A DNA stretch of 64,000 bases from Pseudomonas putida NBRC 14164 (GCF_000412675.1 NC_021505.1:6070501-6134500); one strand, 5' to 3'; positions 1 through 8,849 are shown, counted from the stretch's first letter. The notes: generated by a model not told the origin, from the sequence alone. Numbers and translations: made by a program.

Positions 1-1
1 C

Positions 2-481
2 ACCCTGTCCCACACCTTGGTCCACGACGCCCTCGAGGAGATGCGCCTGTCGGCCAATGCCCGCGAAAAAGAAGGCATCAAGGAGCGCGTCAGCTTCCGC
101 CTGGAGCGCTTGGTTCACGCCAGCGGTCGCACCATGAGCAGCGGCACCGGCGTACTTGCCACCATCGGTTCCACCGCGCCGTTCGTCGGTCTGTTCGGTA
201 CCGTATGGGGCATCATGAACAGCTTCATCGGCATCGCCAAGACCCAGACCACCAACCTGGCCGTAGTTGCCCCAGGTATCGCCGAAGCCCTGCTGGCCAC
301 CGCTCTGGGCCTGGTCGCTGCAATCCCGGCTGTAGTCATCTACAACGTCTTCGCCCGCTCTATCGCAGGCTACAAGGCCCAGGTGTCCGACGCCTCCGCC
401 CAGGTACTGCTGCTGGTCAGCCGTGACCTGGACCACCAGGGCAGCGAGCGCGCTGCCCCGCACATGGTGAAAGTGGGGTAA
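2..481 (+). CDS. exbB: ExbB, TonB-system proton channel subunit (5' truncated by window edge)
   Basis: Inner-membrane subunit of the ExbB-ExbD-TonB motor that uses the proton gradient to energise outer-membrane receptors. Only the C-terminal ~160 residues lie in the window; the frame is open from base 2, so the start is outside. Two hydrophobic segments typical of the MotA/TolQ/ExbB family are visible: one containing STAPFVGLFGTVWGIM and one around APGIAEALLATALGLVAAIP. The family signature GLFGTVWGIM separates it from unrelated membrane proteins. The stop at 479-481 is followed 3 nt later by exbD, so the genes are one operon. TolQ is the main alternative, but the ExbD and TonB neighbours argue for ExbB. 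Confidence 0.95.
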   Translation, partial: TLSHTLVHDALEEMRLSANAREKEGIKERVSFRLERLVHASGRTMSSGTGVLATIGSTAPFVGLFGTVWGIMNSFIGIAKTQTTNLAVVAPGIAEALLATALGLVAAIPAVVIYNVFARSIAGYKAQVSDASAQVLLLVSRDLDHQGSERAAPHMVKVG

Positions 482-484
482 GCC

Positions 485-913
485 ATGGGCCTGCATCTCA
501 ACGAAGGTGGCGACGACCTCGCCGAAAACCACGAAATCAACGTTACGCCGTTCATCGACGTGATGTTGGTGCTGCTGATCATCTTCATGGTCGCGGCCCC
601 CTTGGCCACGGTCGACATCAAGGTCGACCTGCCCGCTTCAACCGCCAAACCGGCGCCGAGGCCCGAGAAACCGGTGTTCGTCAGCGTCAAGGCCGACCAG
701 AAACTGTACGTCGGCGACGATCAGGTTGCTGCGCCCGACCAGCTTGGCCCGATGCTCGACGCCAAGACCAAGGGTGACAAGGAAACCACCATCTTCTTCC
801 AGGCTGACAAAGGCGTGGATTACGGCGACCTGATGGAAGTGATGAACAACATGCGTGCGGCCGGCTACCTCAAGGTCGGTCTGGTAGGTCTCGAGACGGC
901 AGCCAAGAAATGA
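485..913 (+). CDS. exbD: ExbD biopolymer transport protein
   Basis: 142 residues, normal for ExbD. A short cytoplasmic N-terminus is followed by one membrane helix starting at NVTPFIDVMLVLLIIFMV, which carries the conserved Asp of the family (FID) that takes part in proton flow. The rest is a periplasmic domain. It works with ExbB and passes energy to TonB. Start ATG lies 3 nt after the exbB stop, and its TGA overlaps the tonB ATG (ATGA at 910-913), which suggests translational coupling of all three genes. Confidence 0.96.
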   Translation: MGLHLNEGGDDLAENHEINVTPFIDVMLVLLIIFMVAAPLATVDIKVDLPASTAKPAPRPEKPVFVSVKADQKLYVGDDQVAAPDQLGPMLDAKTKGDKETTIFFQADKGVDYGDLMEVMNNMRAAGYLKVGLVGLETAAKK

Positions 914-1641
914 CGAAAACGCGCTCAAACATGGCGCGCTACGGTGGCAGCCTGGCGATCGTGCTGGGCGTGCACGTGGTCGCCGTGCTGCTGACGCTCA
1001 ACTGGTCGGTGCCCCAGGCCATCGAACTGCCCCCGGCAGCGATGATGGTCGAGCTGGCACCGTTACCGGAGCCAGCGCCACCACCGCCACCGAAAGCGGC
1101 GCCACAGCCACCGGCACCGGTCGAAGAACCGCCACTGCCCAAGCTGGCCGAAGCCCCCAAGCCCAAGATCGCCATCCCCAAGCCGCCCAAGCCGAAGGCC
1201 AAGCCCCAGCCGCCGAAGCCCGAGAAAAAGCCTGAGCCGCCTAAGGAAGCGCCACCCACCGAGCAAACGGTAGACGCACCGCCAAGCAACACGCCACCGC
1301 AGAAGTCCGCTGCACCGGCGCCGAGCATTGCGTCCAACAGCAACGCCCTGCCAACCTGGCAGAGCGACCTGCTGCGCCACCTGGCGAAGTACAAGCGTTA
1401 CCCGGAAGACGCGCGCCGTCGCGGCCTGCAAGGCATCAACCGCCTGCGCTTCGTGGTCGACGCCGAAGGCAAGGTGGTGTCGTACTCCATGGCAGGTGGT
1501 TCGGGCAGTGCTGCACTGGACCGGGCGACCCTGGAAATGATCCGTCGGGCCGGCACGGTACCCAAGCCGCCACCCGAGTTGCTGAATAATGGCACGATCG
1601 AAGTCGTGGCACCGTTCGTCTACTCGCTGGACCGCCGCTAA
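910..1641 (+). CDS. tonB: TonB energy transducer
   Basis: 243-residue TonB. It has an N-terminal signal-anchor helix (about residues 10-32), a long Pro/Lys-rich periplasmic spacer (about 45-135, many PKP and PEP repeats) and a C-terminal TonB domain (about 150-243) with the typical YPEDARRRGLQG segment. It links the ExbBD motor to TonB-dependent receptors for siderophores and other ligands. The start overlaps the exbD stop by 4 bp. Pseudomonads carry several TonB paralogues; this one sits with its own exbBD and next to oxyR-recG, an arrangement I remember from P. putida. Confidence 0.95.
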   Translation: MTKTRSNMARYGGSLAIVLGVHVVAVLLTLNWSVPQAIELPPAAMMVELAPLPEPAPPPPPKAAPQPPAPVEEPPLPKLAEAPKPKIAIPKPPKPKAKPQPPKPEKKPEPPKEAPPTEQTVDAPPSNTPPQKSAAPAPSIASNSNALPTWQSDLLRHLAKYKRYPEDARRRGLQGINRLRFVVDAEGKVVSYSMAGGSGSAALDRATLEMIRRAGTVPKPPPELLNNGTIEVVAPFVYSLDRR

Positions 1642-1735
1642 GACTTTTGCTTCTGTCACAAATCGGCAACTCTGATAACGTGCGTCTATCGATTGCAGCC
1701 GCTATGCTGGGCCCGCAACTTCATGGACGCACGTT

Positions 1736-2662
1736 ATGACCCTCACCGAATTACGCTACATCGTCACACTCGCCCAGGAACAGCACTTCGGCCATGCCGC
1801 CGAACGCTGCCACGTGAGCCAGCCGACCCTGTCGGTCGGTGTGAAGAAGCTCGAGGACGAGCTTGGCGTTCTGATCTTCGAGCGCAGCAAAAGCGCGGTA
1901 CGCCTGACCCCGGTCGGCGAAAGCATCGTCGCCCAGGCGCAGAAGGTACTGGAGCAGGCCCAAGGCATTCGCGAACTGGCCCAGGCTGGCAAGAACCAGC
2001 TGACCGCCCCGCTCAAGGTCGGTGCCATCTACACCGTCGGCCCCTACCTGTTCCCGCACCTGATCCCGCAACTGCACCGCGTAGCGCCGCAGATGCCGCT
2101 GTACATCGAAGAAAACTTCACCCACGTGCTACGTGAAAAGCTGCGTAACGGCGAGCTGGATGCAGTGATCATCGCCCTGCCGTTCAACGAAGCCGATGTG
2201 CTGACCCTGCCGCTGTACGATGAGCCGTTCTGCGCCCTGATGCCCGCCGACCACCCATGGACGGCAAAAAAGACCATCGACACCGCCATGCTCAACGACA
2301 AGAGCCTGTTGCTGCTCGGTGAGGGCCACTGTTTCCGCGACCAGGTACTGGAAGCCTGCCCGACCCTGAACAAGGGCGGCGAAGGCGCCAGGCACACCAC
2401 GGTCGAATCCAGCTCGCTGGAAACCATTCGCCACATGGTGGCCTCGGGCCTTGGCGTGTCGATCCTGCCGCTGTCGGCGGTGCACAGCCATCATTACGCC
2501 CCAGGCATTATCGAAGTGCGCCCACTGACTGCACCGGCACCGTTCCGTACCGTGGCCATCGCCTGGCGCGCCAGCTTCCCGCGGCCGAAGGCCATCGAGA
2601 TCCTCGCCGACTCGATCCGCCTGTGCTCGGTCGCCAAAGCCCCTGCGGAACAACCGGCCTGA
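1736..2662 (+). CDS. oxyR: OxyR, peroxide-sensing LysR-type regulator
   Basis: 308-residue LysR-type regulator. The N-terminal winged HTH (about 1-60, with HAAERCHVSQPTLSVGVKKL) is followed by a substrate-type sensor domain. The two redox cysteines fall at residues 199 and 208 in GHCFRDQVLEAC, exactly where E. coli OxyR forms its peroxide-induced disulfide; this identifies it as OxyR rather than a generic LysR protein. It normally activates catalase, alkyl hydroperoxide reductase and related genes. The recG start lies 3 nt after the stop, giving the oxyR-recG pair known in pseudomonads. The 94-bp upstream gap holds the promoter; I could not define an OxyR site in it with confidence. Confidence 0.97.
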   Translation: MTLTELRYIVTLAQEQHFGHAAERCHVSQPTLSVGVKKLEDELGVLIFERSKSAVRLTPVGESIVAQAQKVLEQAQGIRELAQAGKNQLTAPLKVGAIYTVGPYLFPHLIPQLHRVAPQMPLYIEENFTHVLREKLRNGELDAVIIALPFNEADVLTLPLYDEPFCALMPADHPWTAKKTIDTAMLNDKSLLLLGEGHCFRDQVLEACPTLNKGGEGARHTTVESSSLETIRHMVASGLGVSILPLSAVHSHHYAPGIIEVRPLTAPAPFRTVAIAWRASFPRPKAIEILADSIRLCSVAKAPAEQPA

Positions 2663-2665
2663 GTC

Positions 2666-4744
2666 ATGAGTGAGCTGTCGAAGGTCCCGGTCACGGTACT
2701 CAAGGGTGTTGGCGAGGCCATGGCGGAAAAACTCGCCAAGGTTGGCCTGGAGAACCTGCAGGACGTGCTGTTCCACCTGCCCCTGCGCTACCAGGACCGC
2801 ACCCGCGTGGTGCCGATCGGCCAACTGCGCCCCGGCCAGGATGCGGTTATCGAAGGTGTGGTCAGTGGTACCGACGTGACCATGGGCAAGCGCCGCAGCC
2901 TGGTGGTACGCCTGGGCGACGGCAGCGGCGTGCTGACCTTGCGCTTCTACCACTTCAGCAACGCGCAGAAGGAAGGCCTGAAACGTGGCACCCACCTGCG
3001 CTGCTACGGCGAAGCCCGCCCCGGTGCCTCGGGCCTGGAAATCTACCACCCGGAGTACCGCGCGCTGAACGGCGACGAGCCGCCGCCACCGGTCGAACAG
3101 ACCCTGACGCCGATCTACCCGTCCACCGAAGGCCTCACCCAGCAACGCCTGCGCCTGTTGTGCCAGCAGAGCCTGGGCCTGCTTGGCCCGCGCAGCCTGC
3201 CCGACTGGCTGCCTGACGAGCTGGCCCGGGACTACCAATTGGCGCCGCTGGACGATGCCATCCGTTACCTGCACAACCCGCCCGCCGACGCCGACCTCGA
3301 CGAACTTGCCGAAGGCCAGCACTGGGCCCAGCACCGCCTGGCCTTCGAAGAACTGCTGACCCACCAGCTGTCGCAGCAACGCCTGCGCGAGAGCCTGCGC
3401 AGCCTGCGGGCGCCCGTGCTGCCCAAGGCCACGCGCCTGCAGGCGCAGTACCTGGCCAACCTGGGCTTTCAGCCGACCGGCGCACAGCAGCGGGTGGCCA
3501 ACGAAATTGCCTACGACCTCAGCCAGCACGAGCCGATGATGCGCCTGGTGCAGGGCGATGTCGGTGCCGGCAAGACCGTGGTCGCCGCACTGGCAGCCCT
3601 GCAAGGGCTGGAAGCCGGCTATCAGGTGGCGCTGATGGCGCCCACCGAGATCCTCGCCGAACAGCACTTCATCACCTTCAAGCGCTGGCTCGAGCCGCTG
3701 GGCATTGAAGTGGCCTGGCTGGCCGGCAAGCTCAAGGGCAAGGCCCGGGCCAGCGCCCTGGAGCAGATTGCCAACGGTGCGCCGATGGTGGTCGGCACCC
3801 ACGCGCTGTTCCAGGAAGAAGTGAAGTTCAAGCACCTGGCCCTGGCGATCATTGACGAACAGCACCGTTTTGGCGTGCAGCAACGTCTGGCCCTGCGCAA
3901 GAAAGGCGTAGCCGGCCAGTTGTGCCCGCACCAGCTGATCATGACCGCCACGCCTATTCCGCGCACCCTGGCCATGAGTGCTTACGCCGATCTGGACACC
4001 TCGGTGCTCGACGAGTTGCCGCCTGGGCGCACCCCGGTAAACACCGTGCTGGTAGCCGACAGCCGACGCTTCGAAGTGGTCGAAAGGGTTCGCGCAGCCT
4101 GCGCCGAGGGGCGCCAGGCCTACTGGGTGTGCACCCTGATCGAAGAATCCGAAGAGCTGACCTGCCAGGCCGCCGAAAGCACGTATGAAGAACTCGGCAG
4201 CGCCTTGGGCGAACTGCGTGTGGGCCTGATCCACGGCCGTATGAAGCCGGCTGAAAAAGCCGAAATCATGGCGCAGTTCAAGGCCGGTGAATTGCAGCTG
4301 CTGGTCGCGACCACCGTCATCGAAGTAGGCGTGGACGTACCCAACGCCAGCCTGATGATCATCGAAAACCCCGAACGCCTGGGCCTGGCCCAGTTGCACC
4401 AGCTGCGCGGCCGGGTTGGCCGGGGCAGTGCCGTCAGCCATTGCGTGCTGTTGTACCACCCGCCGCTGTCGCAGATCGGCCGCGAACGCTTAGGGATCAT
4501 GCGCGAGACCAACGACGGCTTCATCATTGCCGAGAAAGACCTCGAACTACGCGGCCCAGGCGAAATGCTGGGGACACGCCAGACCGGCCTGCTGCAATTC
4601 AAGGTCGCCGACCTGATGCGCGATGCCGACCTTTTACCGGCTGTGCGCGATGCCGCCCAGGCCCTGGTGGCCCGCTGGCCGGACCATGTCAGCCCGCTGC
4701 TCGACCGCTGGCTGCGCCATGGCCAGCAATATGGCCAAGTGTGA
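2666..4744 (+). CDS. recG: RecG ATP-dependent DNA helicase
   Basis: 692 residues, full length for RecG, which reverses stalled forks and branch-migrates Holliday junctions. In order: N-terminal OB-fold wedge domain (about 1-180), helicase core with Walker A GDVGAGKT at 287-294, the DEQH box (IIDEQHRFG), TATPIPRT motif, and later helicase motifs ending with LHQLRGRVGRG. The C-terminal region has the RecG-typical DLELRGPGEMLGTRQ. It follows oxyR with almost no gap, so it is probably co-transcribed with it and may be induced by oxidative stress. Confidence 0.98.
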   Translation: MSELSKVPVTVLKGVGEAMAEKLAKVGLENLQDVLFHLPLRYQDRTRVVPIGQLRPGQDAVIEGVVSGTDVTMGKRRSLVVRLGDGSGVLTLRFYHFSNAQKEGLKRGTHLRCYGEARPGASGLEIYHPEYRALNGDEPPPPVEQTLTPIYPSTEGLTQQRLRLLCQQSLGLLGPRSLPDWLPDELARDYQLAPLDDAIRYLHNPPADADLDELAEGQHWAQHRLAFEELLTHQLSQQRLRESLRSLRAPVLPKATRLQAQYLANLGFQPTGAQQRVANEIAYDLSQHEPMMRLVQGDVGAGKTVVAALAALQGLEAGYQVALMAPTEILAEQHFITFKRWLEPLGIEVAWLAGKLKGKARASALEQIANGAPMVVGTHALFQEEVKFKHLALAIIDEQHRFGVQQRLALRKKGVAGQLCPHQLIMTATPIPRTLAMSAYADLDTSVLDELPPGRTPVNTVLVADSRRFEVVERVRAACAEGRQAYWVCTLIEESEELTCQAAESTYEELGSALGELRVGLIHGRMKPAEKAEIMAQFKAGELQLLVATTVIEVGVDVPNASLMIIENPERLGLAQLHQLRGRVGRGSAVSHCVLLYHPPLSQIGRERLGIMRETNDGFIIAEKDLELRGPGEMLGTRQTGLLQFKVADLMRDADLLPAVRDAAQALVARWPDHVSPLLDRWLRHGQQYGQV

Positions 4745-4822
4745 CGCTAGTCCCAGAATGGATCCAGATTTGCTCGCAGGCTGGTTATACTTCGCGTTTA
4801 AAAGAATCAGTGGATACGGACC

Positions 4823-6226
4823 ATGACTGAAGTTGCCCTGGACACCGCAACCCCACACGCCCCCTCTGTCATCAAGCTGCTGCTCGACAAGCTCGGCGTG
4901 GTCTACCGCGAGGTCGTCGAACACCCGCAGCTGCCTGCGGCTTCGCGGGTACAGGCGGTGCTTCTCGACGACGAGGTCGGCGCCCTCATGGTGCTGTTCC
5001 CGCAGAGCCAACTGCTGGACCTCAGCCGCCTGGCCGAGCTGACCGGGCGCAAGCTGACCGCAGTGTCGGTACCACGCCTCAAGCAAATGCTCGACAAACA
5101 CCATCTCAAGGCCCTGCCCGGCATTCCCGCCCTGACCAGCTCACCGTGCCAGTACGAAAAGAGCCTGCTCAGCGCCGAGACCGTGTACATCCAGTCTGGC
5201 GAAAGCGGGCTGCTGCTGGAGATCGAGCGCGCCCACTTCAAGCGCATGCTGGCCAAGGCCAGCGAAAGCAGCTTCGGCCAGGAGATCGAGGCCATCAGCC
5301 CCAACCTCGACCGCCCCCATGACGACACCCAGGAAATCACCGATGCCGTTCAGGCCTTCACCGCCCGCCGCATCCAGAAACGCCTGGAAGAAACCATCGA
5401 GATTCCGCCACTGGCCGATACCGCGCAGAAGATCATCAAGCTGCGGGTAGACCCCAACGCGAGCATCGATGACATCACCGGCGTGGTCGAAACCGACCCG
5501 GCGCTGGCGGCACAGGTGGTGAGCTGGGCCGCGTCGCCCTACTACGCTTCGCCGGGCAAGATCCGCTCGGTAGAAGACGCCATCGTGCGCGTGCTGGGCT
5601 TCGACCTGGTGATCAACCTGGCCCTGGGCCTGGCGCTGGGCAAGACCTTGAGCCTGCCGAAAGACCAGCCGCAGCAGGCCACACCCTACTGGCAGCAGTC
5701 GATCTACACTGCCGCGATCATCGAAGGCCTGACCCGCGCCATGCCTCGGGCAGAACGCCCCGAAGCCGGTCTGACCTACCTGGCCGGGCTGCTGCACAAC
5801 TTCGGCTACCTGCTGCTGGCGCACGTGTTCCCGCCACATTTCTCGCTGATTTGCCGCCATCTGGAGGTGAACCCGCACCTGAACCACACCTACGTGGAAC
5901 AGCACCTGCTGGGCATCAACCGCGAACAGATCGGTGCCTGGCTGATGAAGCTGTGGGACATGCCCGAAGAGCTGTCGACCGCGCTGCGCTTCCAGCACGA
6001 CCCGGCCTACGATGGCGAGTACTCGGCGTTCCCCAACCTGGTGTGCCTGGCCACCCGCCTGTTGCGCTCGCGGGGGATTGGCTCCGGGCCGCAGGAAGAG
6101 ATTCCTGACGAGTTGTTGGAGCGCCTTGGGATTACCAGGGAAAAGGCTGAGGATGTGGTGAACAAGGTGCTTGAGGCCGAGACCCTGCTGCGCGAACTGG
6201 CTTCGCAGTTTCAAGCACCGCACTGA
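4823..6226 (+). CDS. Fusion protein: YbaK/ProX-like deacylase domain plus HDOD domain
   Basis: 467 residues. The N-terminal ~150 residues resemble the YbaK/aminoacyl-tRNA deacylase fold (AASRVQAVLLDDEVGALMVL, then LTGRKLTAVSVPRLKQ). Residues ~190-400 form an HDOD domain (IEIPPLADTAQKIIKLRVDP, VVETDPALAAQVVSWAAS, VRVLGFDLVINLALG), a catalytically degenerate HD-type domain found in signalling and stress proteins. The combination suggests a regulatory protein with a sensor- or RNA-related N-terminus, but its target is unknown. It stands alone after a 78-bp gap from recG and ends at a REP pair. Confidence 0.8.
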   Translation: MTEVALDTATPHAPSVIKLLLDKLGVVYREVVEHPQLPAASRVQAVLLDDEVGALMVLFPQSQLLDLSRLAELTGRKLTAVSVPRLKQMLDKHHLKALPGIPALTSSPCQYEKSLLSAETVYIQSGESGLLLEIERAHFKRMLAKASESSFGQEIEAISPNLDRPHDDTQEITDAVQAFTARRIQKRLEETIEIPPLADTAQKIIKLRVDPNASIDDITGVVETDPALAAQVVSWAASPYYASPGKIRSVEDAIVRVLGFDLVINLALGLALGKTLSLPKDQPQQATPYWQQSIYTAAIIEGLTRAMPRAERPEAGLTYLAGLLHNFGYLLLAHVFPPHFSLICRHLEVNPHLNHTYVEQHLLGINREQIGAWLMKLWDMPEELSTALRFQHDPAYDGEYSAFPNLVCLATRLLRSRGIGSGPQEEIPDELLERLGITREKAEDVVNKVLEAETLLRELASQFQAPH

Positions 6227-6234
6227 TATCACGA

Positions 6235-6355
6235 GGGGCCGCTTTGCGGCCCAATCGCCGGCAAGCCAGCTCCCACATCGACCGCATTGGTCTCAAACCC
6301 TGTGCGGTACCTGTGGGAGCTGGCTTGCCGGCGAATGGGCTGCGCAGCAGCCCCG
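6235..6355. repeat. REP pair (inverted), tcgccggcaagccagctcccaca subtype
   Basis: Two facing copies: tcgccggcaagccagctccc and its reverse complement, each bordered by a small GC palindrome (ggccgctttgcggcc; gggctgcgcagcagcccc). It sits between the convergent 3' ends of the YbaK-HDOD gene and the SCP2-like gene, where it may end transcripts or bind IHF/gyrase. Confidence 0.85.
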
Positions 6356-6361
6356 GCAATT

Positions 6362-6742
6362 TCAGCCTTTCTTCTTCGGTTTCAGGTACTTCATCAGCCC
6401 CTGGAACCACATCACCAGGGCCGGGTTGCCCTTGATCTGGATGTTCTTGTCCTGAATCCCCTGCATGAACGCCAACTGCTTGTTGCCCGCCTGCATCGTG
6501 GCGTAGCCGTAGGCAGCGTCCTTGAAGGCGATGGCGAAGGCCGGCTGCGGATGTGCGCCGCCCTTGCTGCTGATGCGCTCGTTGTTGACGACGAAGTGCC
6601 GGGCAACCTTGCCGTCCAGGGTCTGCATCTGGAACACCAGGTCCTTGCCCTTGAGCTGCTGCTGGAATGCCGGGTTGTTACGGCTGGCCCTGGCCATCAA
6701 AAGCCCCATGGCCCAGAGAAGAAAGCGGAACTTCATCGACAC
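6362..6742 (-). CDS. SCP2-like sterol/lipid-binding domain protein
   Basis: 126 residues. The pattern FQMQTLDGKVARHFVV, then FAIAFKDAAYGYATM, and the C-terminal KNIQIKGNPALVMWFQGLMK is typical of SCP2 lipid-binding domains. The N-terminus (FRFLLWAMGLLMARAS) is weakly hydrophobic. The basic tail ends KYLKPKKKG. It is annotated by some databases with unrelated names; the SCP2 reading is from pattern recognition only. An ATG two codons downstream is a possible alternative start. It is single, between a REP and hup, and its substrate is unknown. Confidence 0.6.
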   Translation of the reverse strand: MSMKFRFLLWAMGLLMARASRNNPAFQQQLKGKDLVFQMQTLDGKVARHFVVNNERISSKGGAHPQPAFAIAFKDAAYGYATMQAGNKQLAFMQGIQDKNIQIKGNPALVMWFQGLMKYLKPKKKG

Positions 6743-6831
6743 GCCTCGATTGAAAAGTGACTAAGTTTCGCAGTTTATCCTCTTAACGACCTTTTTATGC
6801 AAGTTCGCAGCAGTTACCGCGTGTAAAGCAC

Positions 6832-6856
6832 AACGGGCGCCATGAAGGCGCCCGTT
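6832..6856 (-). terminator. Rho-independent-type hairpin after hup
   Basis: Perfect 10-bp stem aacgggcgcc / ggcgcccgtt around atgaa, 28 nt after the hup stop on the minus strand. The following T-run is weak (gtgcttt), so termination may be partial. Confidence 0.7.
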
Positions 6857-6883
6857 CGGGATCAACGAATCGTCAGCGGAAGC

Positions 6884-7189
6884 TTACTTTTTCTTGGCGG
6901 CCTTGGCTGGCGCGGCCGGTGGATTGACGCTGTCCTTGAGGTTCTTGCCTGGCTTGAAGGCCACGGTATTGCTGGCTTTGATCTTTACCGGCTCACCCGT
7001 TTGCGGGTTTTTACCGGTACGCGCGCCGCGATGACGTTTTTCGAAGGTGCCGAAACCGACCAGGGTCACCGTGTCCTTGTCCAGGGCACCGGTAATGCTG
7101 TCGAGAATCGCGTTCAACACCTGATTGGCCTTTTCCTTGGTCAGATCAGCCTTATCGGCGATGACGGCGGCGAGTTCTGGTTTGCGCAT
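6884..7189 (-). CDS. hupN: HU-family histone-like DNA-binding protein
   Basis: 101 residues: a complete HU core (1-90) with the dimerisation helices (MRKPELAAVIADKADLTKEK) and the DNA-binding arm (GFGTFEKRHRGARTGKNPQTG), plus a Lys/Ala/Pro tail PPAAPAKAAKKK. The tail is longer than in E. coli HU (90 aa) and matches the variant I remember from P. putida (HupN); the symbol is given on that memory. It shapes the nucleoid. The leader contains AACAACAAGAA 22-32 nt before the ATG, an A-R-N type motif that could bind Hfq/Crc. Confidence 0.93.
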   Translation of the reverse strand: MRKPELAAVIADKADLTKEKANQVLNAILDSITGALDKDTVTLVGFGTFEKRHRGARTGKNPQTGEPVKIKASNTVAFKPGKNLKDSVNPPAAPAKAAKKK

Positions 7190-7376
7190 AGTGAAGCCTC
7201 TTTGACGGAATTCTTGTTGTTATGCCGTGCTGCCTTTGGGAGCAGCGCTCAAGGCACCGCAGGCTCTAATCTGCGGCAGACGGAAGTGAGAATGGCACGT
7301 GCTCAGGGGCCGCGCCAGTATCAGGCCGGCCATTGTGCAGGCAACAACAGGATAAATCCGACAGAACGCCCTCTAT

Positions 7377-8525
7377 TTACGCCATTACCGGCGGTAACTG
7401 GCGATTCAGTGCGAGCTTCTCCATAACGGCAGCCCCGGTCAGGGCATAGCCCAGCAATGCGCCGTCAGCGCCGTGGCAGAGCACCTTGAGGTCACTGCCC
7501 TGCCCCTCTACCTGCCAAATGCCCTCGTGGGCCAGGGGCGGCGGCGAAACCACCAGCGGGCAGGCCGGGGTTTTCACGGTGATCGGCATGGGCCCGTAGG
7601 CAACCGCGGTCGGTTTGCCGGCCAGGGTTTGCGCCAGCGCCCGGGCACAGCTCATCAGCGGCATCACGTAGAGCAGGTTGATGCCATCGACCTCGGCACA
7701 GTCGCCGAGGGCGAAGATGTTGGCGTGAGAGGTACGCAGCTCGCGGTTTACGCTGACGCCACGATTGGTCTGCAAGCCGGCTGCGGCAGCCAGGTCGATC
7801 CGGGGGCGCAGGCCGATGGCCGAAACCACCAGGTCGCAGGCGATCACACTGCCATCCGACAGGTGCGCCTCCAGGCCTTGGGCCACCTGCTGCAGGCGGG
7901 TCAGCACCGGCCCCAGATGAAAGCGCACACCCAGGCCCTCCAGCCCGCCCTGCACCGCTGCCGCAGCGGCCGGGTGCAGCAGGGTCGGCATGATCTGTTC
8001 ACACGGCGCCACCACGTCGACCTGGAAGCCACCCAGGCTCATGTCGTTGGCGAATTCGCAGCCGATCAGGCCGGCACCGAGGATCAGCACACGTTGTTTG
8101 CCTACGGCGGCGGCACGGAAGCGTGCGTAATCTTCCAGGTCGTTGATCGGGAACACCAGATGGCTGCCATCGCCTTCGATCGGCACCTGCACGGTCTGCG
8201 CCCCCCAGGCCAGCACCAGGTCGCGGTACTCCACGGCCTCTTCGCCGATCCACAGGCGCTTGTGGCCCGGGTCGATGCCGCTGATGCGGGTATGGGTGCG
8301 GATCTCGGCGTTCAGTTGCTCGGCCATGACGCCCGGCTCGGCCATGCACAGGCCGTCGGCGTCCTTCTGCTTGGCAAAGCCCATGGAGAGCATGGGCTTG
8401 GAGTAGGAGCGACCATCGTCGGCGGTGATCAGCAGCAGCGGCGTCTGCGCATCGAGCTTGCGAAATTCACGGGCCAGGTTGTAGCCCGCCAGGCCAGTAC
8501 CGATGATTACCACAGGGGACGTCAT
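7377..8525 (-). CDS. rubB: Rubredoxin-NAD(+) reductase (FAD-dependent)
   Basis: 382 residues. The N-terminal FAD-binding Rossmann motif (VIIGTGLAGYNLARE), the second dinucleotide site (VLILGAGLIGCEFAND, for NAD(P)H) and the C-terminal FAD motif (NIFALGDCAEVDG) are all present. It transfers electrons from NADH to rubredoxin, which then feeds alkane hydroxylases or detoxifies oxygen species. It starts 16 nt after the rubredoxin stop, so the two are an operon. No alkane hydroxylase is nearby, so the physiological acceptor is open. AlkT is the homologue encoded on the OCT plasmid. Confidence 0.93.
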   Translation of the reverse strand: MTSPVVIIGTGLAGYNLAREFRKLDAQTPLLLITADDGRSYSKPMLSMGFAKQKDADGLCMAEPGVMAEQLNAEIRTHTRISGIDPGHKRLWIGEEAVEYRDLVLAWGAQTVQVPIEGDGSHLVFPINDLEDYARFRAAAVGKQRVLILGAGLIGCEFANDMSLGGFQVDVVAPCEQIMPTLLHPAAAAAVQGGLEGLGVRFHLGPVLTRLQQVAQGLEAHLSDGSVIACDLVVSAIGLRPRIDLAAAAGLQTNRGVSVNRELRTSHANIFALGDCAEVDGINLLYVMPLMSCARALAQTLAGKPTAVAYGPMPITVKTPACPLVVSPPPLAHEGIWQVEGQGSDLKVLCHGADGALLGYALTGAAVMEKLALNRQLPPVMA

Positions 8526-8541
8526 GTCGTGCTTTCCTCGA

Positions 8542-8709
8542 TTAGCCGATGGAGATCATTTCAAAGTCGCTTTTACCCACGCCACAGTCCGGGCACAGCC
8601 AGTCGTCAGGCACATCTTCCCAACGAGTGCCGGGGGCGATGCCGTCGTCGGGCCAGCCTTCGGCTTCGTCGTAGATCAGGCCACAGACAATACATTGCCA
8701 CTTTTTCAT
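8542..8709 (-). CDS. rubA: Rubredoxin (55 aa)
   Basis: A 55-residue protein starting MKKWQCIVCGLIYDEAEG and ending DWLCPDCGVGKSDFEMISIG. The two C-x2-C pairs (CIVC, CPDC) that bind one iron, and the GLIYDE, PGT and W-LCPDCG motifs, are diagnostic for rubredoxin. It carries one electron from the downstream reductase. ATG is at 8709; an AGG-containing ribosome site (AAGACCTGATG region) is weak. P. aeruginosa has two tandem rubredoxins here; only one is present in this window. It is short enough to be missed by simple ORF cut-offs. Confidence 0.95.
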   Translation of the reverse strand: MKKWQCIVCGLIYDEAEGWPDDGIAPGTRWEDVPDDWLCPDCGVGKSDFEMISIG

Positions 8710-8756
8710 CAGGTCTTTTTCCTCGGTTCAGGCTGGGGCTTTGTGTCGCAGCTGAT

Positions 8757-8849
8757 GGCCTCTTCGCGGGCACGCCCGCTCCCACAGGAACTCCACGGGC
8801 CAGAGGTTGTGGTGATATCTGTGGGAGCGGGCGTGCCCGCGAAACAGCC
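8757..8849. repeat. REP pair, gcctcttcgcgggc-cgcccgctcccaca subtype
   Basis: Inverted copies of tcgcgggcacgcccgctcc separated by ~25 bp, between the rubredoxin operon and ubiC, which diverge. One arm lies upstream of rubA, an unusual 5' position for a REP. Confidence 0.85.

Noticed and set aside
2129..4459. 776-codon open frame opposite recG
   Set aside because: High-GC antisense shadow; low-complexity His/Gln/Ala-rich translation, no family motifs, and recG on the other strand is certain.
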